Shown: positions 47,415 to 55,508 of the stretch, piece after piece | Numbering within the stretch: position 1 is the stretch's first letter | Layout: every line of letters begins with the position of its first letter | Program-made: the position numbers and the translations under genes | Notes under the pieces: model-generated | What the model saw: only the letters and a program-made list of their open reading frames with translations | Database searches by the model: none | Told to the model about the DNA's origin: nothing | NCBI RefSeq assembly: GCF_005280205.1 | Contig: NZ_SUND01000023.1 | Location: 1 to 64,000, forward strand | Length of the DNA: 64,000 bases | Direction of reading: 5' to 3' | From: Bacillus yapensis | GTDB taxonomy: Bacteria; Bacillota; Bacilli; Bacillales; Cytobacillaceae

Positions 47415-49088
47415 CTATAATGTTAAAAATTCAGCAACTGGTCCAAGTACGAGTGTCGGGAAGAAAGTTAGTGCTCCAACAATTAAGATGGTTCCGACTA
47501 AGATCACCCCGAAGAGGGAAGTATCTGTACGGAATGTGCCTACCGTTTCTGGAACCAATTTTTTCGAAGCCAATGAACCAGCTACAGCTAACATTGTTAC
47601 CAGACCGAAGAAGCGTCCAATATACATTACGATCCCCGTTGATATATTCCAAAATGAAGTATTATCTCCAAGTCCCTCAAAGCCTGAGCCGTTATTTGCC
47701 GCTGAGGAAGTGTACTCGTATACAACCTGAGTTAATCCATGGAAACCTGGATTTGAAATCCCGTCGCTACCTAGTGGCGTAAATAACGCGATGGCTGAAG
47801 CACCGAGAATTAACAATGGCTGCAGGATTAAAGTAATGGCAATCAGCTTCATTTCTTTTCCTTCGATTTTCTTTCCTAAAAATTCCGGAGTTCGACCAAC
47901 CATTAAACCAGACAGAAAGACTGCTATCATCGCATACATGAGGACGTTAATAAATCCTGCACCTACTCCACCGAAAACGGTATTTAACATCATATTAGAA
48001 AGTGTAATTAATCCACTTATCGGTGTAAGAGTATCATGCATACTATTTACCGCTCCCGTCTCAGATGCAGTAGTGACCACCGCATAAAGCACAGATTGCC
48101 CTGTACCAAAGCGAACTTCCTTCCCTTCCATACTTCCTTGATCATGTTGCATACCTAAATCGTTTAATATTGGGTTCCCTTGATATTCGTAAGCAAGTGA
48201 CGTCCCCAATAACACAACAAACATCATCGCCATAGATACAAATAAGACTCGACCTTGTTTCTTATTACCTACCATTCTTCCATAAGCAAATGGCAATGAA
48301 GTAGGTAATAGCATCATCAATAAGATTTGCATAAAATTACTAATCGCGTTTGGGTTTTCAAAAGGATGTGCAGAGTTTACTCCAACAAATCCACCACCAT
48401 TGTTTCCCAACTCTTTTATCGATAAGAATGAACCGATCGGACCTCGTGCGATACTTTGCTCTGCACCTTCAACTGTATGAGCTGTTACAGTCGGTTCAAG
48501 TGTTTGTGGAACACCAAGTGCTACAAAAATTAATCCTGTAATAAATGCGATCGGCAACAATACTCTTGTAATCGAGCGAACTAAGTCTACATAAAAATTG
48601 CCTAGTTTATTTCCCGCAAGACCACGAACAAATGCCATTACCACTGCCAATGCTGTTCCTGGAGCTACGAACATCATAAATAGGATTCCAATCATTTGCG
48701 ATAAATAGGAAAGCCCACTTTCACCGCTATAATGCTGTAAGTTTGTATTTGTCATAAAACTAATAGCTGTATTAAAAGCAAGTGTTGGTTCCATTCCTGC
48801 TATATCACCTGGATTTAAAGGCAATATCCCTTGGAATCTAAAAACCATGTATACTAGCACAATCATAAAAGCATTAGCTAAGACAGCAGCTAGAGCATAT
48901 TGCTTCCAGCTTTGGTTAACTTGTTTGATTCCCCCAATTTTATAAAGTAACTTTTCAAATGGACCATAAATCTTATCTAGACCTGTTTGTTGATAATCAA
49001 AAGCTTTTACTAAATAAATTCCCATTGGCTTTGCTAGTAAGGCTACCACCAAAAGGGTGATGACAATTGAAAGTATGGTCATACTCAC
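47415..49088 (-). CDS. kdpA: Potassium-transporting ATPase subunit A
   Basis: 557 residues, about 10 membrane helices, four pore-loop repeats with filter-type sequences such as AISFMTNTNLQHYSGESGLS, ELGNNGGGFVGVNSAHPFEN, ASETGAVNSMHDTLTPISGL and ANNGSGFEGLGDNT. It forms the K+ channel part of KdpFABC. A GTG start nine bases after GGAGG is used. A 15-base gap precedes kdpB. Confidence 0.97.
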   Translation of the reverse strand: MSMTILSIVITLLVVALLAKPMGIYLVKAFDYQQTGLDKIYGPFEKLLYKIGGIKQVNQSWKQYALAAVLANAFMIVLVYMVFRFQGILPLNPGDIAGMEPTLAFNTAISFMTNTNLQHYSGESGLSYLSQMIGILFMMFVAPGTALAVVMAFVRGLAGNKLGNFYVDLVRSITRVLLPIAFITGLIFVALGVPQTLEPTVTAHTVEGAEQSIARGPIGSFLSIKELGNNGGGFVGVNSAHPFENPNAISNFMQILLMMLLPTSLPFAYGRMVGNKKQGRVLFVSMAMMFVVLLGTSLAYEYQGNPILNDLGMQHDQGSMEGKEVRFGTGQSVLYAVVTTASETGAVNSMHDTLTPISGLITLSNMMLNTVFGGVGAGFINVLMYAMIAVFLSGLMVGRTPEFLGKKIEGKEMKLIAITLILQPLLILGASAIALFTPLGSDGISNPGFHGLTQVVYEYTSSAANNGSGFEGLGDNTSFWNISTGIVMYIGRFFGLVTMLAVAGSLASKKLVPETVGTFRTDTSLFGVILVGTILIVGALTFFPTLVLGPVAEFLTL

Positions 49089-49105
49089 CTGAATTTCCCT
49101 CCAAC

Positions 49106-49186
49106 CTAAAATTTCTCTGGATTAACTAACACATATAGTAAATAAAGAGCTGTGCCCGCGATTAATAAAAGCAATACTTCAGACAT
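49106..49186 (-). CDS. kdpF: KdpF-type 26-residue subunit
   Basis: MSEVLLLLIAGTALYLLYVL then VNPEKF and stop: a single membrane helix ending in the conserved NPEKF of KdpF. It stabilises the complex. The ATG lies 10 bases after GGAG; a nearer ATG three codons upstream is too close to the site. Confidence 0.9.
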   Translation of the reverse strand: MSEVLLLLIAGTALYLLYVLVNPEKF

Positions 49187-49289
49187 TCTTTTCATCTCCT
49201 TGATCAACCACTTTTGAAGACCATTCTGTAAGGCCAACCATCAATATGGGCAGAACAATAAAAAGTGCAACCATAATTCCATCTAGCAT
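49179..49289 (-). CDS. Small membrane peptide upstream of kdpF
   Basis: 36 residues: MLDGIMVALFIVLPILMVGL, then TEWSSKVVDQGDEKNV. One membrane helix, preceded by TTAGGAGGAAACGAG. Its stop overlaps kdpF by 8 bases. Small single-helix genes at this spot are a feature of Firmicute kdp operons; its role is unknown. Confidence 0.75.
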   Translation of the reverse strand: MLDGIMVALFIVLPILMVGLTEWSSKVVDQGDEKNV

Positions 49290-49307
49290 TCTCGTTTCCT
49301 CCTAACA

Positions 49308-49706
49308 TCAGTTTTCATGAAGCAAGAATCTATAATTTGTACTTTTCGAATGAATGACGTACTTGGCACCTACCGAATAATAAAGTCTTAATTTATAAAG
49401 TTCTTTTGTAATTACAATAATCGGTGCTGAAGTACTTCGGCTTATAAGCTGAATCATTTTGCAGGTGGCTGGGATCTCATCTTCGAAAATCAGCACTTTT
49501 TTCACAACAGAATTCAAATGAATATATCGATTTGTTGGACTAATTTGAAATATTTGATGAAACCCAATACTTCTTAGATAACTGCAAACTTCATCATCAA
49601 AAGAGACAAAGATGAATCGACAATTGGAATGCAGTTGGGACTCTAAATCTTGCAAAATCTCAAAAGTCGGAATACAAAGTAGCAAAGGTTCTTCGGATAA
49701 ATTCAC
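49308..49706 (-). CDS. Hypothetical first gene of the kdp operon
   Basis: 132 residues. A GTG start at 49706 follows AAGGGGGGAGATA. Alpha/beta pattern (EPLLLCIPTFEILQDLESQL, FVSFDDEVCSYLRSIG, ISRSTSAPIIVITKELYKLR, YSVGAKYVIHSK) resembles a receiver-like fold, but the phosphoacceptor arrangement is not evident. It lies between the riboswitch and kdpF. Confidence 0.65.
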   Translation of the reverse strand: MNLSEEPLLLCIPTFEILQDLESQLHSNCRFIFVSFDDEVCSYLRSIGFHQIFQISPTNRYIHLNSVVKKVLIFEDEIPATCKMIQLISRSTSAPIIVITKELYKLRLYYSVGAKYVIHSKSTNYRFLLHEN

Positions 49707-50033
49707 TATCTCCCCCCCTTTCAACCTATTTATTGGCGAATTCTCTGTTCTCCCGAAAAAATTAACAAAACCATAAAAAAATAGACCAATGCTTACTTTT
49801 TCCCCAGATTGAATACAAGAATCCTCAGGATATGAATGGCAATAAAATATGCCACTTCATAAGAATGATTCATGTCTTTCAATTTTGATTGGAGAAAAAG
49901 CACACATTGGTCTACGTAGCGCCCAGCAAGCATATTGCTCTCTTTGCGCTCTGTCTTCCATGTTTACTTTTTCCATATAGGCATAATAAAAAGACCTACA
50001 TAAATACTCAGACTGTTTTTTAGCTGATTTTAA

Positions 50034-50085
50034 GACAGCAAAAAAACCCCCTGATGTAAGGTGGTCTTGTGGACCTCCTTCGCTT
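50034..50085 (-). terminator. Riboswitch expression-platform terminator
   Basis: On the minus strand the hairpin GGAGGTC/GACCACC and the segment CCTTACATCA (complementary to TGATGTA further up the leader) are followed by GGGGGTTTTTTT. Confidence 0.7.
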
Positions 50086-50212
50086 TAGCCGACGAAGTTA
50101 GCTGACGGGTAGGATGGCGAAAGAGTCTCTCATCCCTTCTACATCAAGTAGAATTAACCCCAAAAAATTGGTTCCTCCGCTCCCGAATTATTCGGGATTA
50201 GGCCGAAAATTA
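50060..50212 (-). promoter_or_regulatory. ydaO/yuaA-type c-di-AMP riboswitch controlling kdp
   Basis: The minus-strand RNA contains the conserved blocks of this class in order: GGGAGCGGAGGAACCAATTT, GGGGTTAATTCT, AGGGATGAGAGACTCTTTCG and CCCGTCAGCTAACTTCGTCG, then a terminator. In Bacillus the class binds c-di-AMP and turns off potassium-uptake genes; a kdp-linked case is reported in B. thuringiensis. It lies about 350 bases before the first kdp-operon gene. The intervening 49725-50033 has no gene. Confidence 0.92.
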
Positions 50213-50382
50213 AATTGTTTCGTTTATGTGGAATATAATACTCTCGCTTATTTTATTTGTAAATAGCCGAAAAACACTAAAATAGTTCGAAATTCAGTTA
50301 TATTATCGTCATTTTGTGATGTTATCTTTAAATTCCTAACTATTTCGCATTTTTTCGCAGGATTTTAAAAAACTTTTTCTTG

Positions 50383-50412
50383 TTGACAATTTGAAGAGGA
50401 CGCCAGTATGAT
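50383..50412 (+). promoter_or_regulatory. Sigma-A promoter for the DUF2294 gene
   Basis: TTGACA at 50383-50388, an 18-base spacer and TATGAT at 50407-50412, about 35 bases upstream of the ATG, divergent from the kdp leader. Confidence 0.75.
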
Positions 50413-50447
50413 AATGCACAGATTAAAATCTTTCATTGGAGGATTAT

Positions 50448-50822
50448 ATGGCAATAACAAAAAAGAAGCTAGAAGCTGATATCAGCGAAGAATTTATCAG
50501 ACTTCAAAGAGATCTCATTGGCCGAGGACCTCAAGAAACGAGGACTTATATCTTACATGATATGGTAATTGTTCGTTTCAAAGGTGTTCTTACAGTCGAG
50601 GAAAAGCACCTAGTTGCTAGTGTAGAAGGAAGAAAATTAGTAAAACATGCAAGACAACTTTTACGAGAAATGTACAGCAAAAAGTTTGAGGAAATAGTAG
50701 AGAGATATACTAAGTGTAAAGTCCTTTCCAGTCATAGTGATATTAGTACAAACATTGGAGAAAGAATTGAAGTATTTGTTCTCGATAAAGATTTAGAGAA
50801 GATGTTAGAGCAAGGATTATAA
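50448..50822 (+). CDS. DUF2294 (MpsC-type) protein
   Basis: 124 residues: RDLIGRGPQETRTYILHDMV, FKGVLTVEEKHLV, GRKLVKHARQLLREMY and VLSSHSDISTNIGERIEVFV, the DUF2294 pattern. Members are found with the MpsAB/DabAB-type cation or bicarbonate transport systems, so a link to ion homeostasis fits the island. TTGGAGGATTAT supports the ATG at 50448. It has its own promoter and terminator. Confidence 0.85.
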   Translation: MAITKKKLEADISEEFIRLQRDLIGRGPQETRTYILHDMVIVRFKGVLTVEEKHLVASVEGRKLVKHARQLLREMYSKKFEEIVERYTKCKVLSSHSDISTNIGERIEVFVLDKDLEKMLEQGL

Positions 50823-50828
50823 AAATGA

Positions 50829-50872
50829 GGTTTTCTCTTAACTCTAAGGATACTAAGAGAAAACCCTTTTTA
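50829..50872 (+). terminator. Terminator of the DUF2294 gene
   Basis: The arms GGTTTTCTCTTA and TAAGAGAAAACC are followed by CTTTTT. Confidence 0.85.
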
Positions 50873-51229
50873 TGGGAAATACTTTAAGTAGTTGTTATAT
50901 TAAACATTATTGTGAAAAAGAAATTAGCATCCCATATTGAAATATGCTGCTTACGACAGTTTAATAAATTCGATAAATAACATTAATCCCTCTTTGATTA
51001 ATGCTACCTGTTACTTTAATGTCAACTTTCGTACTTCCGAAATCATAAACCTCTCTTCTGTAGGTTTTTAGCATGTCTTAATTTATCGATTGTGCCTTAT
51101 AAACCAGCATTTTTGGTTTCTGAAGAAACCTATTAGCTATATAAAAGAGTGAGATATTATTCAGCCTCTAATTCAATATAGTGGCCCGATTGTTTAACTA
51201 TCCTGCTTCTATAGTTGAAGAAGAAATTT
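50873..51229. other. Intergenic region, no gene
   Basis: About 350 AT-rich bases inside the potassium element with no supported ORF or clear structure. Confidence 0.5.
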
Positions 51230-51490
51230 TTATTTAAAGGCTGTTCTTATTTCTTTTATTGCATCTTTAATTTTGTCTACTTGTGCAAAATGAGGGTGAT
51301 TAACCTCGGAAAGTATTCTCTCTAATACAAACTTAAGTTCGCCCAAATACTCCGAGGAAGTTGTATATGTATTGTAAGAGAAGAATTTTATCTCTTCTGC
51401 CAATTCTACTTGGCTTATTTTCATTAACTCTTCATATAAGAGTTTTGCGAACTCTTTCATATCATCTAAGCTTTCAAAATTCCTCCCCAT
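51230..51490 (-). CDS. Hypothetical helical protein
   Basis: 86 residues (MGRNFESLDDMKEFAKLLYE ... KIKDAIKEIRTAFK), all-helical and charged. The ATG at 51490 is nine bases after AAAGGAG; a TTG right at the site is less likely. Unknown function. Confidence 0.6.
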   Translation of the reverse strand: MGRNFESLDDMKEFAKLLYEELMKISQVELAEEIKFFSYNTYTTSSEYLGELKFVLERILSEVNHPHFAQVDKIKDAIKEIRTAFK

Positions 51491-51540
51491 TTTTTTCAAC
51501 TCCTTTTATCCTTCTTCAAGTAAACTGCTCCTTTCGCACA

Positions 51541-51608
51541 ATAAGAAAAGCTGCCACATTGACAGCTTCGATCTTCAACTCTTGCCCCCGTTTTGTTTAA
51601 GTACAACT
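51541..51608 (-). repeat. Dispersed terminator-like repeat (copy 2)
   Basis: AAAAGCTGCCACATTGACAG then CTTCGATCTTCAACTCTTGC and GTTTAAGTAC. The same hairpin plus tail is at 7965-8036. Confidence 0.6.
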
Positions 51609-51640
51609 TTTTACAATCTAGAATAGCTATAATAATAAAA

Positions 51641-51868
51641 TTATTTTTTCATTACTATCAAGAATATACCTAATCCAGCAACTGCAATTAGTAAGAATAA
51701 AGAAACAGTCGGTATTCCAAAATCCGTTCCCCAACTTAATTGTCCATCTTTAGTTGCTATATATGATGCTGAAGCTTTAATGGAATCGGATAATTGTTGT
51801 ATTGAATACGCGATAATTCCCGTAATAATCGCCTGTGCAATAAGAAAATACCCTAATAAATCTCTCAA
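51641..51868 (-). CDS. Small two-helix membrane protein
   Basis: 75 residues with hydrophobic segments at both ends (LLGYFLIAQAIITGIIAY and VSLFLLIAVAGLGIFLIV). A TTG start with AAGGAGGAAAATTAT upstream. Topology resembles small holins or stress peptides, but no family is recognised. Confidence 0.65.
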   Translation of the reverse strand: MRDLLGYFLIAQAIITGIIAYSIQQLSDSIKASASYIATKDGQLSWGTDFGIPTVSLFLLIAVAGLGIFLIVMKK

Positions 51869-52058
51869 ATAATTTTCCTCCTTAAGTTGGTTAGTATAAA
51901 TTTCGACAAGGAGAGAAATTATCCCTTTTTAATCTAACCTCCTTCTTAGCACAATAGGGACTGCCAAAACTAAAACTTCTTCTTTCGTTTATGCCACCCA
52001 TTAGATCAATACTAGGATAGAAATAAATCATAAGCATTTAGAAATATGAACAATTTTT

Positions 52059-52352
52059 TTAATTCGAATAAGGTTCCCTGAATATATTAGTACTTCGTTG
52101 ACTGTGAATAACTCGTTCAAAGAGAATTTCATCTGGAATATCAAAATGAACTAATATACGGACAAACTCGTCATTATTGTATATTTCTTCCAGATAATAT
52201 TTTCTCCCTTTTTTAGTTCGGTTTGCACTGCAAGTAATAATATGAAAGTCACTGTGTTTTTTAGCATAATCAATAATTACCTTTAAGATAGAATGCTTTA
52301 GAATGTTAGGTCCTTGTTTTGGTTGTAGCTTCTTATCGTTTTTATAGTTCAA
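52059..52352 (-). pseudogene. P-loop kinase/ATPase-like fragment
   Basis: 97 residues. The core HFDIPDEILFERVIHSQRST resembles the distal part of zeta-toxin or nucleotide-kinase-like P-loop proteins (Asp-x-Pro, Arg pair), but there is no Walker A and the protein is short at both ends. The TTG start has a weak ribosome site. Probably a gene remnant; a small novel protein is the alternative. Confidence 0.4.
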
Positions 52353-52355
52353 TTC

Positions 52356-52499
52356 CTATTTCTTACTTAGCCTTATTGCTATGTATAGAAGTAAACCAAA
52401 TGCACCGCCACCAAGTATAACTAAACCATACTCTGATAAACTCATAACTAGTCCAACAGAAATTATTATTCCAAGTAATATAGACCAAAATATTTGCAT
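52356..52499 (-). CDS. Small membrane protein
   Basis: 47 residues, two hydrophobic stretches separated by SEYG: MQIFWSILLGIIISVGLVMS and LVILGGGAFGLLLYIAIRLS. Its stop is just before the next start. The ribosome site is weak. Confidence 0.45.
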   Translation of the reverse strand: MQIFWSILLGIIISVGLVMSLSEYGLVILGGGAFGLLLYIAIRLSKK

Positions 52500-52709
52500 T
52501 AACTTATTCTACTTATGCTGCTTTATATATTTAATCCTTATATAATTAAAATTTTTCACAGTAAAAAAGAGCAACTTAACCGCCACTCTTTCAGTAAAAT
52601 TCTATATTCATTAATTAATATCCTTCTTCAACTTAACTGCTTACTATAGTTCAATAAGAAAAGGCTGCCGTAATTGCAGCCTTTTCTTGAAGGAAAGCAC
52701 CCCGGTAGT

Positions 52710-52949
52710 TCAACAAACACTTATAATCAATGTTCCATCTGGATTAACTGTGACCAATGGATATTCAGGTGAGTTTTCTCCAGTAAGAATACTTTCTTTA
52801 TCAAGAATCTTTGATAGATTTTTCATAAATTCAAAGACAGCATTAGCCTCATATTTACTTTTAACTTCTTTTGGGTCAATATTGAATTCAATCTCATCTA
52901 CTGAAAAGAAATGGCAATTAATCAAAACACCATTAATGTTAATAGACAT
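52710..52949 (-). CDS. Hypothetical protein at the right end of the potassium element
   Basis: 79 residues (MSININGVLINCHFFSVDEI ... VTVNPDGTLIISVC), beta-rich. No clear ribosome site; the start lies within the repeat-rich element end. A hairpin resembling a terminator lies at 52658-52685. Confidence 0.45.
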   Translation of the reverse strand: MSININGVLINCHFFSVDEIEFNIDPKEVKSKYEANAVFEFMKNLSKILDKESILTGENSPEYPLVTVNPDGTLIISVC

Positions 52950-52959
52950 TAAGTTACAT

Positions 52960-53112
52960 TTTAAAGTATAAGTTTGTCATCTATCCTTTTAAAGCATAAG
53001 CATGGCATAGTGACATTTTTATGCTTTAAGTAACAAAAAAATCTATAAGTGAAATGATTAAGTAAAATAAAGCATAAGCTTTCCAAACGGAAAACTTATG
53101 CTTTACGTCACA
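52960..53112. repeat. Right end of the potassium element: array of AAAGCATAAG boxes
   Basis: Boxes on both strands: TTTAAAGTATAAGTTTG (about 52973), TTTTAAAGCATAAGCATGG (about 52988), TTTTTATGCTTTAAGTAAC (about 53016), ATAAAGCATAAGCTTTCC (about 53068) and the terminal GGAAAACTTATGCTTTACGT (53089-53108). The last two form a near-perfect 17-bp stem. At least five copies in 150 bases, as in multi-site transposase-binding ends. Confidence 0.8.
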
Positions 53113-53940
53113 ATAATAACAATGGTATATATCTTTTCCTTTTTTTACATATGGGGGGTCAAGGAAGATAGTTGAATCATCTGACCAATAGGCTTCTTCT
53201 ATTAAATCTATAGCATTTTCTTGCGTCACAACAATATTATCACTCAACGAATGAATTTTTTCTATTCTTCTAATTAGTTCTCCCGGGTTCCTTCTCGAAA
53301 GCAGGTCCTTAACAGTGCCCTTTCTTCCTCCAAGAGGATTAGCCTTTGGTACACCACTATACGCTAATCGATTAACCAACAGCGAAGACCAAGCAGCTTC
53401 TACCATATCTGCTCCTTCATAGTCAGACAAAATAACATCTTGTGCCTTAAAGTAAGCCTCATGAGTAGGTTGAACAGTTTGAATGCGTTCAATAATCTCG
53501 TGTGGATAATGCTTCATTAACCACCAAAAAGAAAACACTCCTGTATCTAGGTCATTTAAATGCAGTTGTTCAACAATTCCCGCATTGAGCATTGCTAACT
53601 CAAAACTTCCTCCACCCGTGTAAGGTGATACGATTTTTTTGGACTTGGTTTCCTGAAGGTGAGTGTACAAATATTCAACTATTCTACTCTTCCCTCCTGG
53701 ATATCTGTACGGTGACATACGTTTTGACAATCTCTTTCCTAAAGGTGAAATTTTAATTTTTTCTGCATGTTTATCCTCTAAAATAAGTTTAAACCTGTGT
53801 TTAGTTGTTTGTTCATTTAGATAAGTATACCCATCACAAATTTCACACCAAAACCCTTGTTCAATAGAATCCATTTGAAAGTCTTCGCTTTCCAGAGTAT
53901 CCATATGTCCGCAAAATGTGCATGTAATCAACAAAGCCAC
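53026..53940 (-). pseudogene. DNA adenine methylase with N-terminal zinc ribbon, truncated by the potassium element
   Basis: An N-terminal zinc ribbon (CTFCGHMD ... FWCEICDGYTYL, residues about 7-42) is fused to a D12-class N6-adenine methylase: MSPYRYPGGKSRIVEYLYTH, VSPYTGGGSFELAMLNAGIV (AdoMet binding), FLDPPYVKKGKDIYHCYY (DPPY catalytic motif). After HCYY the reading continues 27 codons into element DNA (CDVKHKFSVWKAYALFY...). The missing 52 C-terminal residues are at 38767-38925. The true coding part ends at about 53113. The first GTG, or a TTG two or three codons later, could be the start. Activity of the truncated product is doubtful. Confidence 0.88.
53113..53117. repeat. Target-site duplication, right copy (ATAAT)
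   Basis: Identical to 38926-38930; it lies inside the codons for the HCYY part of the methylase. Confidence 0.85.
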
Positions 53941-54052
53941 CCTCTTTCAATCGCTTAGAGAGTTTAGTCAGCATATCGTCAAACTAAAACCTCCCTAGCT
54001 GCCTAAGTATGGGTTTTATTATTCTGAGTTGCTAGTAAGTAGTAATAAATAA

Positions 54053-54532
54053 TTAAAGGTGATTATTTTCCTTTGGGTGAGGTAACCAAATTTCACCGTC
54101 TTTTTGGATAACACCATATTGGCCATATCCATTTTCATCAACAAACCAGACCAGGTGTTTTCTAAACTCAGATGATTGAATGTGGACCGGTTCGTTTGGT
54201 GGAGCTACACTCTTTCGTACAAACGGGCTCCAGCCAAATTCGATTTCATTGTTTACAACTACATCTCCATTAGATTTGTTAAGGATCCAAACTCCGAAAT
54301 TTTTCTGTTCATCTGTAAACCAAATTAAATCCTCAATAAGAGGTTCCCCGGGAGGATTAAAAGGATATCCATCATAAAATGTATCTTTACGATGCTTGTT
54401 TCTCCATTCAACTCCTAGTTCATGATACTTCATGAAGCTATCTGCTTCTTCTTTGGAGAATATAGCGTAAACTCCGCCTCTATTTTGATTTACTCTATCT
54501 ATAGGGAATTGAATTACTTTCGCTTTATTCAT
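54053..54532 (-). CDS. Hypothetical protein
   Basis: 159 residues (MNKAKVIQFPIDRVNQNRGG), Trp-rich beta-type protein with repeated LIWFTDEQKNFGVWILN and HLVWFVDENGYGQYGVIQ units, suggesting an internal duplication. The palindrome TATACATATATATGTATA lies 19-36 bases before its ATG. No family recognised. Confidence 0.6.
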   Translation of the reverse strand: MNKAKVIQFPIDRVNQNRGGVYAIFSKEEADSFMKYHELGVEWRNKHRKDTFYDGYPFNPPGEPLIEDLIWFTDEQKNFGVWILNKSNGDVVVNNEIEFGWSPFVRKSVAPPNEPVHIQSSEFRKHLVWFVDENGYGQYGVIQKDGEIWLPHPKENNHL

Positions 54533-54550
54533 TTTATCAACTCATTTCAC

Positions 54551-54568
54551 TATACATATATATGTATA
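54551..54568. promoter_or_regulatory. Palindromic operator-like site (copy 2)
   Basis: Perfect 18-bp palindrome TATACATATATATGTATA overlapping the expected promoter of the gene starting at 54532. Confidence 0.55.
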
Positions 54569-54640
54569 CTATTTGTATTTTCGATTATAAAGGAATACTT
54601 GTTTTCTTGTCTAGTATAAATTTCAAAAAAATAAAAAAAA

Positions 54641-54662
54641 GCTCCGTTCACGACGAAGCTCA
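54641..54662 (-). terminator. Terminator of the 54660-55414 gene pair
   Basis: The minus-strand hairpin GAGCTTCGTCGTGAACGGAGC is followed by TTTTTTTT; it overlaps the stop codon. Confidence 0.8.
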
Positions 54663-54959
54663 ATAAAAGCGTAAAGCAATGTATGGCAAGAACGCAAAGA
54701 AGATTGCGATAAATATAAATCCATAGGACCAAAATCTCCACATACGTTGCGACTTAGGATTTTTCCTTACTTTATAGACCTTAGCCACTACAAAACAAAG
54801 TAAAGCTCCAACGATACAAAACATTACTCCCCATTGTTGGCAAAAGGAAAGGACATCTAAAAAAAATGATTCTGACTGCCCATTATTTGGAACCTTAGGC
54901 AATAGAGTGTCCTCTTCGAACTGGACTAAAGGTGCACTAGTTGCGTTACCTAGTATCAT
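54660..54959 (-). CDS. Hypothetical two-helix membrane protein
   Basis: 99 residues with two hydrophobic segments (WGVMFCIVGALLCFVVAKVY and WSYGFIFIAIFFAFLPYIAL) and a basic loop between them. Size and topology resemble small conjugation-channel or pilin-like proteins (VirB2/VirB3-like), but this is only topological. It starts where the upstream acidic protein gene ends. Confidence 0.6.
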   Translation of the reverse strand: MILGNATSAPLVQFEEDTLLPKVPNNGQSESFFLDVLSFCQQWGVMFCIVGALLCFVVAKVYKVRKNPKSQRMWRFWSYGFIFIAIFFAFLPYIALRFY

Positions 54960-55414
54960 TATTCCTCCTCCTCATCATCCGAAAGAAAATCATCTATATT
55001 TAATTTTGGTTTACCCGACCGTTCCAAGTCCTTATATGTACCTTCATTATTTACTGTACAATTTATTATTTTGCCGTTCTGGAATTCAACAGTTAATTTC
55101 CCTTGTGGGACAATACGTGTTGCTAAGTATCTTGTAATAATATAGTACAGATACCTAATGTTGTTCTTTAGAAAAAGTTCGTCATAATTCTTTGTTGGAA
55201 ATAGAACTTCGAAATCGCCACCACTATTACTAATAATAGAGTATTTATCACTTATTCTTGGTGGTGAATTAAAGGTATAAATAATCTCCAGTATACCATG
55301 ACCGTGCTCAGGGCTAGATAAGTGCGGTGATTCCTCTGTTAAGCGCTTGATCAATAATTCCATTGTCATATCATTGAGAGTTTCTGCTGTATAGACAATT
55401 TCATTCTTCTTCAT
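54959..55414 (-). CDS. Hypothetical acidic protein
   Basis: 151 residues, soluble, with a strongly acidic tail (DDFLSDDEEEE). The gene overlaps the start of the membrane protein gene, so the two are coupled. The AT palindrome copy 3 lies about 75-95 bases upstream. No family recognised. Confidence 0.6.
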   Translation of the reverse strand: MKKNEIVYTAETLNDMTMELLIKRLTEESPHLSSPEHGHGILEIIYTFNSPPRISDKYSIISNSGGDFEVLFPTKNYDELFLKNNIRYLYYIITRYLATRIVPQGKLTVEFQNGKIINCTVNNEGTYKDLERSGKPKLNIDDFLSDDEEEE

Positions 55415-55486
55415 AACTTTCCCCCGTGACTTTAGTTTTACAAATATATATAGGTTCCGACATATATTGACATTAATACCATTCTA

Positions 55487-55508
55487 TTATACATATATAT
55501 GCGTAATA
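55487..55508. promoter_or_regulatory. Palindromic operator-like site (copy 3, imperfect)
   Basis: ATTATACATATATATGCGTA with two mismatches to a perfect palindrome, upstream of the gene starting at 55414. Confidence 0.45.

Larger units (their letters stand above)
38931..53112. mobile_element. 14.2-kb transposon-like element carrying a K+/Na+ homeostasis island, no transposase
   Basis: The ends are inverted repeats of about 24 bp: left TATGACGTAAACCATAACTT plus TTCC; right, on the minus strand, TGTGACGTAAAGCATAAGTT plus TTCC. More copies of an AAAGCATAA box follow inside each end. A 5-bp duplication flanks the element and dam is split in frame. TGT-type termini, 5-bp duplication and arrays of ~20-bp subterminal repeats resemble Tn7/Tn552/Tn5053-type (DDE, TnsB-like) elements. 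No tnsA/B/C-like gene lies inside, so it would need transposition proteins in trans or has lost its own. Confidence 0.85.
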
